Source: Puffinus mauretanicus (Eukaryota; Chordata; Aves; Procellariiformes; Procellariidae). Taken from it: 64,000 bases of DNA. Position numbers and translations under genes: made by a program. Shown here piece after piece: positions 22,051 through 35,132 of this stretch. Location of the stretch: NCBI GenBank assembly GCA_023333565.1, contig JAJKFH010000052.1, positions 620,001 to 684,000 on the forward strand. Direction: 5' to 3'. How positions within the stretch are numbered: position 1 is the stretch's first letter; every line of letters starts with the position of its first letter. The notes below the pieces were generated by a model. It made no database searches. It was not told the origin of the DNA and was given only the letters and a program-made list of their open reading frames with translations.

Positions 22051-24999
22051 CGTGTCCTGCTCGTGTGTCCGATTTAGCCCTGCGGAGCCCGTGGATTGCT
22101 TTGGGCCCTGCTGCAGGAAAGCTGAGCCAGAGGAGCTGGGAGCAGCGGCAAACGGTATTGCAAATGCTTGCACCGCCTGCTGCCAGTGGCTTTCCTCTGT
22201 GCTGGGAGCTGGGAGCGGTGCACTGCTGCTCTCTCTGGCTGACCCCGTGCTAAATCTGATAGGTCCTATTATCCTTAGCAGACAGGAAAGAAAGCATTTC
22301 ACTAGATGAAAGTGCACTTCTTGAGGCTACATTTGTATTTTCTTCTTAGCTGTCTGCTTGAAATGACACATTACTTAGAGGAAACAGAGTGCTAATATGC
22401 ATAAGAATTTCTGTTAATGTAAAGTGCAAGACAGCACATATAGAGAGATATGCTTTCATTATGCAGCGGGTATATTAAATGAAACAGTTATGTCCTGGCA
22501 CCGGTTCAGTATTCTGGACGGATAATTTGTTGTATGAATGTAGGGACCTGTTAAATTAACTAAGACCCAGTAGATGAAGTATAAATTAAGAACTCTTCTA
22601 TGCCCTCCTGTTTCCTGTCTCCAGAAGGTACCAATGATCTTAAACAGGAAAGTGCTCCTTTAGAGCTTGTTCTGCTTTGAAGTTAGGCAAGAGGACAAAA
22701 GTGCTGGGTAAATACCTGTTGGAGGATAATTGTGTTCCTGCCTCTAATGCTCAGCAGTGTTATCAAAATCTCGGGTAATGAGCTATTCCCCGAGTGACCG
22801 GTGTGGAGTGTGTTAAGCTTGGTCTTTAGTGCCCTGAAGTCAGCGGGGAGGTTTCTGTCGATATGCGGCAGTGGTGGGGTAAAGCCGTTAACCTCAGCTC
22901 TGGAAGGGGAGCGAGCACCTCGTCAGTGTGTTAGAAACACAGGCACGGGGTCGGGAAAGAACGAGCAGCGTGTCTGCTGCCGCCGGTTCCTGCTCCTTCC
23001 CAGTGCACGTCCACCAGCTCTGCCTTTGCCAGGTATTTCAGCCTGTGAGCTCGTAGCAACCTGATGTCTGCATCTTCCACCCTTGTGTGATCCCTTGCTC
23101 TAATCAAGACACATAGCGTGCAGGAGACCTCCCTCCTGCCTAGTGACTCTCCCTGCTCGGCAATGCACCAATATTTTCTTTTAAATACCAGCAATCTCCA
23201 TCCTGAAGTAGCAGCTAGAAAACCTGCCCAGCAGCAGCGTGAGCTCAGGTCGTCTCTGCCCTCCTGCTCGTGAACAAACCTGTCGCTCCCCAAGCGCGGC
23301 TCCATGCCTCGAATCGTGGCGTCCGAGCAGCAGCATGACACCGAGTACTGCTGCGAGCCCGGGAGATTGGTCTGACAGCGCGAGCCGCGCTTCTGGTGTG
23401 GGGCAAACAGCTGGGAGGAGTCCTGCAGGAAGGAGAGCTGCAAAAAGCTGGCTCATGCAGAAATGCCTGTTAATGCTGGATCCTAATGACAGCAGCTTAA
23501 ATACCAGTGTCTTTAGTTATTTCCTGGTTTAATTTAGCAGAACCAGACAGCTGATGCTTTTTATTTTTCTTCAGGCAGAAAGCCTGCCTCCATCCCCGAA
23601 TTAACTGCTAGCACAGCAGGCTGTCCTCACAGATGCTGGAGTGCCAGTTTGTTGATCAGGACACAAAGCATCCATATACTGGGTGTGGATAATTAGCGGC
23701 TGCAAATCTTCACTCTAAAAAGAGATCTGCTGTGTAATTTCCTGTTGTCCCCAAAAGTCTCTGAACCAGGGACCCGCGGGGAGCTAGCTGCCGACCACCG
23801 CAGCCCCGGGTCGGTAAGCCTGCCTCTCCCCCTGCGGCACTCGTTCAGATGGAGGACTGAGCCGAGCGCTGGCTGAGCAGCTGTGAGCGGGGTTTGTACA
23901 AACCATTTCCCTTCTGTTGATGAGAAAGGCATAAAGAAGGCTAATGCCTCTGTAAAAATCAAATGTGAATGACCTTGTGTTCTCCGTCGCTGGAGCAGAT
24001 GCAGACTTGCCCCTAAAATGATACTGAAATGATGCATTACAGTCTTGCAGCAATCAGGAACGGCCTTGGGGTGTCCCCCTGCCCCGGGGACAGCCCTGGA
24101 CCGGGCTGCTGTAGCTCCTGGTTCCCCAAACATCCCAGTGGGCAGAGGGACCCACCACTGCGTGCCCAGGCAGTGACTTTGGCTTCAGTTTTCCTTTTCA
24201 CTTCTCAGTCTAAACCAACCTGACCGTGTATCCTTTCAGCAACTGCAAAAAAGGAAAAGCAGGGTGAGGAGGAACACAGCTGCCTTAAACCTGGAGACTT
24301 CAAACACCCCGAGTTTTTCTAATGTGTTTTAAAGTACTGTGTCAGCTTAATGAATGTTTTGCTACGTCCCACTTAATTACCTTAGCAAACCCTCCACTAA
24401 AACATGGCCTAAAAAGATGGAAATCAATCCCTGGATGGTGGAATTTGCCTGGTCCTCTTATTTCAAGCAGTTAAATGACTGAGTAATAGATCCATAAATG
24501 AACATCTTATTAGCCTAATCCTGAATGGAAGAATACACAAATCAGCCATTTGTTCAGTGGATATCATTTAAGCTTGCCATCCATCTTAGTCAAAGGAGAT
24601 GCCTAGTTTAATTTATCAATGCCTAGACAAGAACTCCCAGAGAGGGAAGGGGGGAGGGAGAAACAGTCTCCAACTGGCACTCTCCTGCTTTTGATTAGCA
24701 AAGCTGTTGTCTAATTGCAAGCATACCTAAATGCAGCAGTTCCTACAGTGGTGGGCTGTCCCGCTTAAATGTAGAGAAGCGATGGGGGAAGCAGAAACAT
24801 CCAATTAGAAAAGGATCAGGCAGCATAAAAATAAAGTGCAGGAGGGCAACAAGGAAAACAGGAGATAGAAAAAGCAGGTCGCGGTTCTCCCAGAGCGTGG
24901 GAATCGGTGTCTGTCCTTCTATGGAGGATAGGAGAGGGGTGGATCAGGCCCGTAGGAACAAGCCACTGCTGGCGATGCAGCTGCGAGGACCCCAGACAG
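22051..24999. other. Single-copy DNA, AT-rich blocks, no gene seen
   Basis: AT-rich blocks at 22310-22720 and 24290-24800 contain many TAAT/ATTA words and read like gene-desert regulatory DNA. The more GC-rich segments at 22800-23450 and 23760-24220 give unrecognised frames on both strands. No repeats were found. Confidence 0.5.
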
Positions 25000-25400
25000 C
25001 CGTGGGGAATGTCCCCGCTTCGCTGCGGACGCCCGGGCAGAGCAGCAGTGCGGCTCAGCCCCGTGCCAGCAGCAGGCACCGAAATCGCTCCTTCCGGATC
25101 CGCCAGCCGCTTCCACCCAGCCCCTCCCATCTCCGTGTGTGTTCCACGCGTGACGGCAGGCGCTGGTGCCACTTCCTCCATGCCTGCATTCCCAGGACAG
25201 GGTGCTGGAGGGAGGCCCGAGGGTGCGTCCTGCTGGAGCATCTCACCCGGACGAGTGGCACCGGCGCTGCCACGCTGGTGCGCTCCTGCTCCATCTCCGT
25301 CTCCGCGGTTGTGGTCCTTCCCTTCCACCGCAGACCCGTCCTTAGCTTTCCCCCGTGCTGTGGTTTCATCCTCCTCGAAGGGGACCGGTGGCCCTGGTGG
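25000..25400. other. GC-rich patch, weak CpG island
   Basis: CpG-enriched DNA with frames open on both strands (plus 201 and 194 codons; minus 195 and 169 codons). At 25435-25496 an acceptor-like TTGGCAG and a donor-like AAAG|GTGAGA bracket about 60 bases that would encode a hydrophobic peptide, but nothing recognisable. Confidence 0.35.
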
Positions 25401-27224
25401 CAAGGCAGCTGGATCCGAGGGCTTTGCTGTTGGCAGGTGTGCTGGTCTTCATGCAGATCTCCTTTCTGTGCATTGTTTTCCCCATTCGTAAAGCAAAGGT
25501 GAGACTTCACCCACCCACAGATAACACCTTTAGATTTCTTGATAGCCAGAACTGTATAAAACACAGCTATCTTTTGTGCAGGAAATTTAACCCCTTTCAG
25601 TGCCAGCGCTGCCTAACACGAAAATTTTGCTGATAGTTGTATAGTTACAGAACGCTTGTCTTCATTGCAGGGCTGCAGCACGCACAAGGTTGAGCCAGCT
25701 CAAAGTCAAATAAGACTCTCTTGACATCTTCACTCAGTTATCCTTCCAGATCCAGTTGGTGTGCAATCCCCAGGAGAACTATAGGCATTGAAAGTCCTAA
25801 AACAAACTAGGGTGTTAATGGGATGCGAGTGCCCATGGATCATGGTGAGGACGTCCTGGTCTCCATCACTTTCTCCCTATGACAAGTACAGCCACAATGT
25901 CCTGGTCTAACTGTCTGTTTGTCTGCATAACGTTGGTTTAAGTCTACTCTGACCTTTTAAAAATAAGTAAGTATCAGACGGTTCTGCTGGGGCGGGTGTT
26001 GGCGTACGGGGCGCTGGTCCTTCCAGAGCTGCGCTCTCTGGCAGTTTCCTGCGATTTCTTGCCATGTGCAGTTAGTTGAGGTTGGGCGCGGGGCGAAGCG
26101 GGGTTACGAGGTCCCTGCACCGCAAGGCTGCAATCCTCAGGGGGCTTCTATGCAGCTGGCATTCAAGAGATGCGTCCTGCTGCTGTGGACACGTGCTGGC
26201 CACCTCTTAGGGGTCCTTCACCTCTGAAAATGGCAGCAGACCGCAGCACATCAGCAGCACCACAGTTTTACCCGCAGATGGTGTAGCAGCTTGAGGAGGG
26301 GCCCAAGCTGTCGGTGGGAGCTATGGCTCTGGCGCAGTGGTGCTGGGGTAGAGCAGCGTGCCCCCCGCGCCCCGGCATGGTGAGCCTGGTGCCGGTGAGG
26401 GCAGCCAGGAGACAAGCGCGAGCCCCTGCCTGAATGGGGTGAGCAGCATGGCGAGTGCTCCTCTGCCACGCCAGGTAGCAGAGGTGTGGAGCAGGAGCTG
26501 CCGCAGGTGCTGTGGGACCTGGGCACCCCTGCCACCTCCTGAGGCTCTGGGGAGGGGATGTAGGGAGGAGCAGAGTCGCCTGGACTTTGTGGTGTCCTTG
26601 ACAAAGCCTGAAGCTGGACGAGAGACTTGTATTATCTTTAAAATTGACTGACTGAGACGTAATTTGGATGCAAAACTTGTCATCGGTGTGCATGTCCTTT
26701 GTCTCAGATGGCTTTTATCGAGCCAGATTTGAAATGATCGGAAATGGGAGAGTGGCAGATTTCTAGAAGAGACTTACAAGGTTAGGCTGGGGTTTTGCAG
26801 AGATCTCTGAAGATGACCAAGAGAGTCACAGTCTGGACGTAAGGAGGTTTTGCGGGTTCCTGATTTCTGGGTCTTTATTAAGCTGTGTCCTGTAAAGAAA
26901 ATGTAGTACAAGACAGGAAAACCGCCTTCAGTCAGTGTTAGCAGCTCGGAGTAAATCAGCATGCAGTTGTTCTCCAGAATTAATATTTCATCAGGCATGA
27001 TTTAAATACTGCTGATAGAATTAACCCTAGAACTTCATGACTGCACTATGCCGTGAATGCGAGAGGCATCACTTTCACAGCAGTAAATTCGACTCTGCTG
27101 CACTCAATGGTTCCGTAAAATACAGTACTTCTCCTATGAGAAAGTATTTCTTGAAAATACACCCCTCGGCGCCGGGGCCTGGGCCCACACAGACCTGGGC
27201 AGAGCTTTGTCGTGCTGGTTTGTG
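25401..27224. other. Single-copy DNA, no gene seen
   Basis: Mixed composition with a moderate GC segment at 26290-26560 and an AT-richer segment at 26640-27130. Frames of 117-141 codons on the minus strand overlap one another and match nothing I know. Confidence 0.5.
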
Positions 27225-27610
27225 CCACTAGAGGGGATTTTCTTTCCCGAAACGGCGGCGCGACCTGGACCGGACGGTGGTGCGAGGACGGCCTTGAGCC
27301 CGCGGGTCAGCGCGGCGGCCGGGCGAGGGGTGGTGGGCAAAGGGGAAGGAGCGGTGCCGCGGTGCGCGGGGTCGGGCTGCCGGCACCGCTGCGCGGGGAG
27401 TGTGAGGCAGGGCTGCCCTCGGGCACCGGCGCCTCCCTCCCTGCCCGGCGCAAGGCAGGCGCTGGGCGATGCGCAGGTGCTGCGAGCCGGGGCGGCACGG
27501 AGAGGCTGCCGGCCACCCCCGGGTGGGAGAGAGCGCTCCTCCGCCGGCGAGGAGTGGGCAGGGCGGCTGCTGGTGCTGCAAGCTCGCTCGCAGCCCGCGT
27601 TACAAACACA
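27225..27610. promoter_or_regulatory. CpG island, very dense
   Basis: About 49 CpG dinucleotides in 360 bases by hand count, close to the number expected from base composition, so CpG has not been depleted. This implies long-term lack of germline methylation, as at promoters. Five overlapping frames of 100-189 codons on both strands are by-products. No TATA box or protein family was identified. The transcription direction is unknown. Confidence 0.6.
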
Positions 27611-30600
27611 ACCGCCCTTGTCTTTGGGGTGAGACAGCAGTTCTGTGCTCAAGTAACTGGACCCATCATCGGTGGCGTTTCTCCTGCAGCCTGCTTCCTC
27701 CACTGTGCCCTCCAGACCTGCAAATTTCTTAGCACAAATGCACTTTAAAAAGTGAAGCTTCGTGATGCAGAAAGATGTGCATATTTCCCAAATTCATGGC
27801 ATTCCAGTAGGCTACTGCTGGAAACGTATCTTCGTCGTGGTTTTCAAAATACTTTTGAAGTAGTGCACTGCTAGTTGGGTTTGCATGCGTATTTAAAATC
27901 CAAATGAGAAGAACCTAACAAACTGCATTTCTGTGAAGAGACCACAGGCTCTCCATGTGCACAGGCTGCTACTCCGAAGCAGCATAAATTGTTTAAGCTG
28001 TTGAAAACCGGGGATGAAATTCTACCCTGGGATGTGCGTGCGCTGTGTGACTGCCTGGCTGCCGGCACTGCCCTGCCCAACAGCAGCCCCCCAGGCTTCC
28101 CTTTGGTTCTCGTGTGGGGTTTTATCCAGGCGTAACTCAAATCATAATATAGCTCCTTAATGTCACTAACTGTGTGATTTAGGCTTTTGATCAGTAGAAT
28201 ATAGTGATCCAGAACACTTTTAATGAACTATATATTTATCTAGGGAGTCATACCACTTTCATCCTCAACATAGCTAATAACCATAGCTCAAAAGAGGCCA
28301 CTGGCTCTGCATGCCATTTGCAATTTGTGCCTTTTTAAAGGAGATAATCATGAAAGGAGAAATGCAGTAGTTAGGGAAATGGGTTCGCTCTGTGTCGCCA
28401 TTTGTAAAAGAGGTGTGCAAGAGACGGCGAGAGCTGATCAGTCCCGGGAAGACGCTTCGCAAACCCCAGCATGTCTGTGCAGTCTCGGCGCGGTGGGAGT
28501 GAGTCACGGAGGGCGCAGGTGATGGTGGTTGGTGCCCAGAGTGTTCATCTGCGTAAGCCTCGGTGGCTGTCGGCAGACAAAGTAATAGAGAACCAGGGGC
28601 AATTCCTTTCCAAGTCCAAATACTACAAAAAAGCTGCTCAAGCAGGAGACTTCATCCTCCCCGCTTCTTTCAGCACCACAGAGCTGCTGAAGTTTCCCAT
28701 TTGTTTTTGTTTTGATTCTCCTTCATCTCTGAAAGATTCTTTTAGTGCAAGTCAGAAGTTCTATCAAGTCAGGCAAAGATATTTTTTAACCGTAATATCG
28801 GAGCCACAAAAAGGAATGGAATTGCATGGGTACATTAATGACCTCTCTTCCAGTTGCCATCACCTTTTTTTAAGGAGGGGGAAAAAAAACCCCTAAAGCC
28901 TTCCTAATTGTTCTGCTTTCACATAAAATCAGTGCTTGGCTGGAAATGATATTTATTCTGAAATGGTGAAGCACTTAGTAGTGAGACTGCATCAGCTTGA
29001 TGTGAAAGAGCTTTTGTCGTTTTGTTTTGTTCCTATTTCATTTTGGGGCAAATGCTGTGGAAGGAGGAAGCCTGATGCTGCTGGCTTCTGAGGAAGGGCA
29101 AAGGTGTCACTTCCTGAAGAAACAAAAACAAAACCCTGCCAGGGGAACATATCAAATTAATGACTCTTATTTGGGTTTTTTGCATTAGCTTATCATATTT
29201 CCGGCCAGACTTGTAGGCTTCTTTAAACATGAGGCAGCTCATGCTTTCAGCTCATGCTTTAAACATAAAGCAGCTCTTGATTTTTACGCATGTTTCCAGA
29301 AACGGATTCATCTCAGCAAATTAAGACATTAGATATCCATTTCTTATTGGGAAATACATATCAGGCCTACCTTGTTGTTTTAGACACCCGCTGTGTGTTG
29401 TTTCCACCGGAGATGTGGCAGATCCTCTCTTCTAGATTAACGATTGCACCGGTCCAAGAGCTAACAAAAGACCAAAGAAATCCTTATATTAAGGGGGTTT
29501 TAAGTTGTGTTTCCTGGAAGTAAAGTTCACTCCTGGAGAACTAAGGCTCTGTTTAAGAATGGTTTAGTTTTTTGAGTGAAATGCCACTTGCATCCGTGCC
29601 ACAGTTTAACGATGCCCTTTACTGTCGTCCTGAGCCCCTGCGTTGAGCCATGGGCTCCTCACAGTCTCTGGGGCTGGGAGAAAGCAAAAATGGCTTAAAA
29701 GCCTGGTTGGAGGTCTGCTCTGAGTTGTAAGCCTCAGGCAAGTATTAAGGCTCTGTTTGAGGGATTCTGCCATCTCTAACAAAAGCTATAATCATACTTA
29801 AAACTAGTATTAACTGATCAGAATTGCACTGAAATTACCAGTCCAAAACCCACTGAAAACTGGGGAAAAAACTGAGCTCCATGTTGGAGCCTGGCAAGCG
29901 TCTGTTTGTGTGGAGGAAACCTCTGCTCCTGTACCCATGGATAATGCTCCTGTCTTCCTAGGGAAGTGATAAATGATCGTACTGGGTGGGCTTCTTTATG
30001 TGGTGCATGTTTTCCCTAAACACTGAAAAACTGAAATAAACAAGTGTGGTCTATCTTTAATAATATGTGCACTGACTGTGTAGAATAGCTAATTTGCATC
30101 TCATTACATTAACTTTAATTTTGGGACCGTGTTTGCTGCCTGATTGGTCTCGAAATAGTACAGCAATACTTTATTTCAGAGTACAATTTTTCATGTGGTT
30201 TTTTTGAGAAGGGCACTGTTGGATGTGCTGTGTTCACTCTTCTGCATCTTGATTCTGGGGAAAAAGTCATTATTTTCTTTCTAATATATTGTTGTACCCG
30301 TCTCCTCTATGGTAATTCTTGGCTTGCATTTGCAACAGAGATGCGACTTCATGGCTATGTCACAAGCAGAGGGGGCTGAAACTCCCTTTCCCGAGAAGCA
30401 GTCCCGTCTCAGCGATGGTGGTACAGAGTCGGTGAGCTGCCGTCCCGAGGGCAGAGGCAGCGCGCCCACCTCCTGCAGCTCTTCTTGCCTTTCAGAAAGT
30501 AGTGGGAGGTTCAAACAAAGGTGGGGGGAGACAATTGCTGTGTGTCCATGTAACAGAATGCTTCAGTTCTTTATATGAAGCTTATGTGAACAACATGCTT

Positions 30601-32959
30601 TATTAGTAAATCACTTGTGGCAGAAAACGTACAACAACGTATATCACATCCTACATAGGGTGATAAACAAGAGGTCTTAAGTATCTGAGGAAATTTGATT
30701 CTTCTAGCTGGTCTATCAGTGGGTATTTGGGGCCATTTTAAAAATTGTTCTTTGCCAGTAAGAGCTGCAAAGAAATTATCATCAATCTAAAGTGTTCAGG
30801 GCTTGAGATCAGGCTGATTTTAGTGGCTCTTTTGCATTATATTGATATGGTAAAATGCCAGTTGGTTTTTCTGAAATAAAACCAGCAACAGCCCATAATT
30901 AATGTTCCCATAGTTAATTGAATTGGTCTAGCTGGACACGTGAAGCCATATACTCTGGCCTCAGAGATTTATCTGCTGGGGTTCACATCCACCTGCATGC
31001 TTTTCAGGGCTGTATGACTGCGAAGGCTCTGTGCATTGTGCCCTGCTCAGCCCTTTCAATAAGCAGCTCCAGTGACACTAGTGACGTCCCTCAGACCAGC
31101 GCAGGGACTTTGAGCTTTCCCTTTCTGGAGCAAACTGAAATGGCCGAGCACTGTTCTAACCTCTCCTTCTCTTGTGCAAAGTCATTATTCATTTGTGGTT
31201 TTATTAGCTGTTTATGAACATGCTCTAATGTTTTAGGGGACAGGGATGACCCTAGTTATGCGTAATTACACAGACTTGGCGTGATTTGTGAACGCGCAGG
31301 TATGTGCGTCCTCTGGGACAGCGTCTCCTCTCCTTGGGTGTGGGAGGTCGTAACGCAAAACCAGCCGACGATCGATCTTGTCAAACACTGAAACACAGAC
31401 GCACAACTCGTTAACAGCAGGCTTTGCAGTTGAGTTCATTGAGGTTAATGGATTTAGGTTAGAGAGGGTAGAAGGAAGGGTCTCTGAGGGTGGGGAAGGA
31501 GGATAAAGCCGGAGACAGGCAAGTGGACATGCCCGGGAGGTGACCGAGGTGTGACCATCTCAGGGTGCACGTCTCCTCCGCGGGTGCCCCGTGCAAAATA
31601 GGCTCTTAGGTTCTTTGTGAAAATGGATACCTGGTAAACCCAGTGCAAACCTGACTACAAATTCTTCTGTGGCTTTAGATGATGAACATCTCAAATGAAA
31701 GAGCAAAACTGAAGCACCTGGCTTGAAGCATACGCACTGCATGTTACAATGGGGGAGAGAAGCCTGCTTACACAAGCGAGATGGAAGCCTATAAGTAGTC
31801 TCTCAGCACATGTCAATAGAACAGAAGATCCCAAATATGCAAGTGTTACTGATTCATGTATTTTAAGGCCTCGAAGGATTGTTAAAAAATCCCTAGCCTA
31901 CTCTCTTATATAACATGGTTCAGAGTTTCATCCGATACTTCTATCTCAAACAAAGTAAATTGTGCCTGAATAAAGCATACCTTCCTGAAAGTTATGCCGT
32001 CTTGGCCTCAATATTTTAGAAGATGGATTAAATAGTACTAAGTTTAATGGGCTGCTGTCAGTTGTATGCAAGCAACTAAGCAGTTTCCTTCCTATCGCTT
32101 CACAAACCCCTGCTTAAGCACAATGGGACAATTTCTGCTCTGGTGATGGTCTGGTGCCACTGGATTACAGTTTGGCCCATTTTTCTTTGGGTTTTAGTTT
32201 TAAATCTCTTGTGTTTATTTTCTTCTTGCTGCTTATCAGTGCTGTGTTCTTGTGCTGTAAGAATAGGACTTCACAGAGCCACTACAAGGCTTTCGGTTCA
32301 TCAGTTTTTAATTAAATTTGAATTGAAGATTCTCTTTTCTCTAGGCTAATTTTCAAGTGACAAACAAAATCCCCTTAAGTGCCTTTTCTTTTCTGCCATA
32401 AACTAGTAAAGCTGCTGCCAAATTCCCTCAGAAACCCAACTTCTTCAGCCCCATAAGAGTGCGGATTACTGTTCCATCAGAAATAAGACAGAGCAGTTCT
32501 TAGGAAAACAGATCAAATAAAAACATTTTTTCTCTTTGCAAAGCCTGGGTGTTAAGTGTATCGTTTTGGGGTGTGCTGTAGAGCACATCCTCTGCCCCAC
32601 ACAAGGCTGTGGTGGCTGGTGAGAGCTGGGGATGCTCTTGCAGCACTTGCCTCATTGTCCCTTCTGCTTTCCGTGTCCTTAAGATCTCGAGTCCTTTGGC
32701 AGCAACCGAGCGTGTGCCAGCAGGTATAACGGGTTCAGGCTCTGCCTTTTTCCCCACTGAGAGCTGAGAGAGGGGCTGAGTAACCTGCCAGCCTTGTTAA
32801 AAGCAGTATATTGTTTATTTAGATGCAAGAACATGTCAAGGAAAACAAATCTTGAAGCAGTGAGCAGCATGCTTGTCTCTCAGTCGCAGGGGCTCGCTGT
32901 GCCCAGAAAAGCTGCCAAGGCTTCATGTGGTCCAGGAGGACATGAGTTCCCACCTCTGC
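27611..32959. other. Long AT-leaning single-copy stretch, no gene seen
   Basis: Mostly AT-rich, with one complex local duplication at 29221-29279. Frames at 28471-28896 (141 codons) and 29290-29523 (77 codons) on the plus strand are in ordinary-composition DNA but resemble nothing known. The region 30580-30920 is AT-rich. No interspersed repeat was recognised. Confidence 0.5.
29221..29279. repeat. Nested local duplication, about 36-bp period
   Basis: CTTTAAACAT followed after a few bases by GCAGCTC occurs at 29221 and again at 29257. Between them CAGCTCATGCTTT is repeated twice in tandem. This looks like replication slippage with later point changes. Confidence 0.6.
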
Positions 32960-33330
32960 CGCCCTAACCAAGCCCAGCCCCAGGCAGCTGAGCCCGCGGC
33001 AGCGTCGGCCGGAGGCCGCGGGAGCTCCAGCCTCGGGGATGAGCATCTGCAGCGCGGCTGCCAACATGGGGCCAGAGCCCAGCCCCGGTGCTCCGTGATG
33101 CTGCTGCGGCTGGCACCGCTCGCCCCCAGCACGATCGATCCAGCACGGCTGTGTCGTCCTGTGCAAGTGGGTGACCTGCTGCCCTGCCAGCCGCTGCTCT
33201 GCCGGTCTCCTCCGTCCGGCAGCTCTGGATCCCGTGCGGAGAATGGCCAGCAGAGCGTGGAGAGCCGTGCGTGCCCAACCCTCGGGGAGCAGCGGTGAAG
33301 CCCGGTGAAGCCCCCTCGGGCAGGGGGAAG
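32960..33330. other. GC-rich patch, weak CpG island
   Basis: CpG is moderately enriched, and open frames overlap on both strands (plus 141 codons; minus 159, 115 and 104 codons). No family is recognisable. Confidence 0.35.
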
Positions 33331-35079
33331 GTGGGCAGTCCCCAACCCGAGCTTGTGTCTGTGGATAGGAGGAGGGCGAGGGAACTGCTGAGGATAATGC
33401 AAATTAAGTGATAGATGGCAGAGGCCAGACCTCTGTGCTCAAACCACCAGTCACTGGTCCTGGTGCTGATCTCCTAGGACCAAATTACAGTATCATCAGG
33501 CCGAGAAGCTAAATTGTGCTACTGAACTGCTTTTAATGACGAGTGTCCGGGGCTGGGGTGCTCCTCCGAGGCTCCTCTGCCACGGTCCCTTCGGCGGCTG
33601 GTCCGCGGGAACTGCAGCCGGGGTGGCATTTGCATTCAGAGCCCTTCACGTGCTCATTCTGCTGAGCGATAATCACAGGACTAACCCCGTATTAATTGAC
33701 CGCTCCAACACAGCATTGTTCACTAAGACCATCTTTCTCTGACCAGTTTCCTATGATTAACTTCAATTAGAGAGAACAGGTTTGATTAGACTGTGAGATC
33801 AACTTCTGGGGAAGCTGCTTGCTATTCTTAATGGGGCAAGGGGAAAATACAGGGCTTACTGGAGAAATCAGCTATGCAAAATTAACTTACTGTTCTTTTC
33901 AAATGAATTTTCAGGCCGTTTAAAGCCCAGGCTGTAAGTGTTCATCTGCACCACTTAACCTTTCTGAATGGGTTCTGGAGCTCAGCTCTCCCTTTGGGTG
34001 AAGCACCCATTTAAAAGAACAAACAAACAAAACAAAAAAACCCCTCTCACAGACTAGCCTTGAATGGGGCATGCTTAGGAGAGCCAAAGGCAACAACCAG
34101 AACCAGGTTTCAGCCTTAAAGTAATTTTTTTCCAAGCTATACCCTCCATTGTTAAGGAAATTGCAGCCAGTCTGGAAGCAACTTCACATCCCACGGGGCT
34201 CTCTTTATTCTCCGTTTGTATGCCACGAGGTTAGAGCCATGCAGCACCCTGACAGGTACCTGGTGCGCAGGAATCCCTGTTCACCCCAGTGCATCGAGTG
34301 CAGGCACGTCTCCCTTGAAATTAGTTTGCAGCATCTGAGGCTTCTTCGCGGCAGCTGCTCGTCTGTATAACTTCGCTCCCCTTGCCTAGGGTTGTCTTCC
34401 CCTGCACTGGGTCCCTGTGTCTCTGCTGGCAAAGGCATTAGATGCTCAGAAGCCCTGCAGAAATCCCCCCAGAGAAGGTATAGTTCAGAAACGTCTGTCA
34501 GCAGCAGTGCATTTTGTGTGCTGTTTGAAATAGCCCTCCATTCTTTACATCAAACCGTGAGGGGCTGAATTGTTTGCTGATTAATGTGTAAATTAACCCA
34601 GGATACTGTATGCAAAAGGACAGAAGAGAGGGGGAAGGTAGTACTTGGTTTTCAGAGGGATTTGATAATAATAATGCTTCTGTGGCCAGTCTATGAAAAG
34701 CATGATAATGAATTTTAGCTTATTCATGCCAGTTGCTTTTATTAATATGCCACTCGTGTAGGCTTAGAGTTAATTTTAAAAAGTCTTTTTTCCCTTCCCT
34801 GCGGTGGCCGCATGGGAGCTGCTATTGTCCTGCTCAAAAGCAGAGGTAATTTTTGCTTTTTTTCCCTTAAAGGCTTAATTTTTTTTGTTCTTAGATTCTG
34901 TTGTTCTAAGAATAAACAACAGCTGTAGCGCAAGCATGGACAGGAGTGTGTAGAGGTAATAGAAGACAAATCATGCCAGAGCCAGGCTCTTTTAGGCAGT
35001 TGGATGCATCCATCTACAATTTGTACAGTCCTCCCGTCAGTTTACTGGGTGTGCAAAGGCCACTAACGAATTTATCTCC

Positions 35080-35132
35080 CAGACGTGCCTCTGATGTAGA
35101 CATCCCCATCTTGCAGCCGGGGAAACTGAGGC
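35080..35132 (-). mobile_element. MIR-like SINE core fragment
   Basis: The words CCCCATCTTGCAG and GGGGAAACTGAGGC, read on the plus strand, match the reverse complement of the well-known MIR core (CCCCATTTTACAG followed by a GGAAACTGAGGC motif). Spacing matches the family. Flanking similarity is weak upstream and absent downstream, so only about 50 bases are claimed. MIR/CORE-SINE fragments exist in birds as old, diverged copies. Confidence 0.5.

Noticed and set aside
21431..22309. 292-codon plus-strand open frame
   Set aside because: It lies in a CpG island where frames on both strands are open together, shows low-complexity composition, has no known motif, and is best explained by base composition.
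25435..25496. 60-bp splice-bounded segment encoding a hydrophobic peptide
   Set aside because: Acceptor lacks a good pyrimidine tract, there is no supporting exon and no recognisable peptide; too likely by chance.
28669..28677. RE1/NRSF left half-site TTCAGCACC
   Set aside because: The right half-site does not match at canonical or extended spacing.
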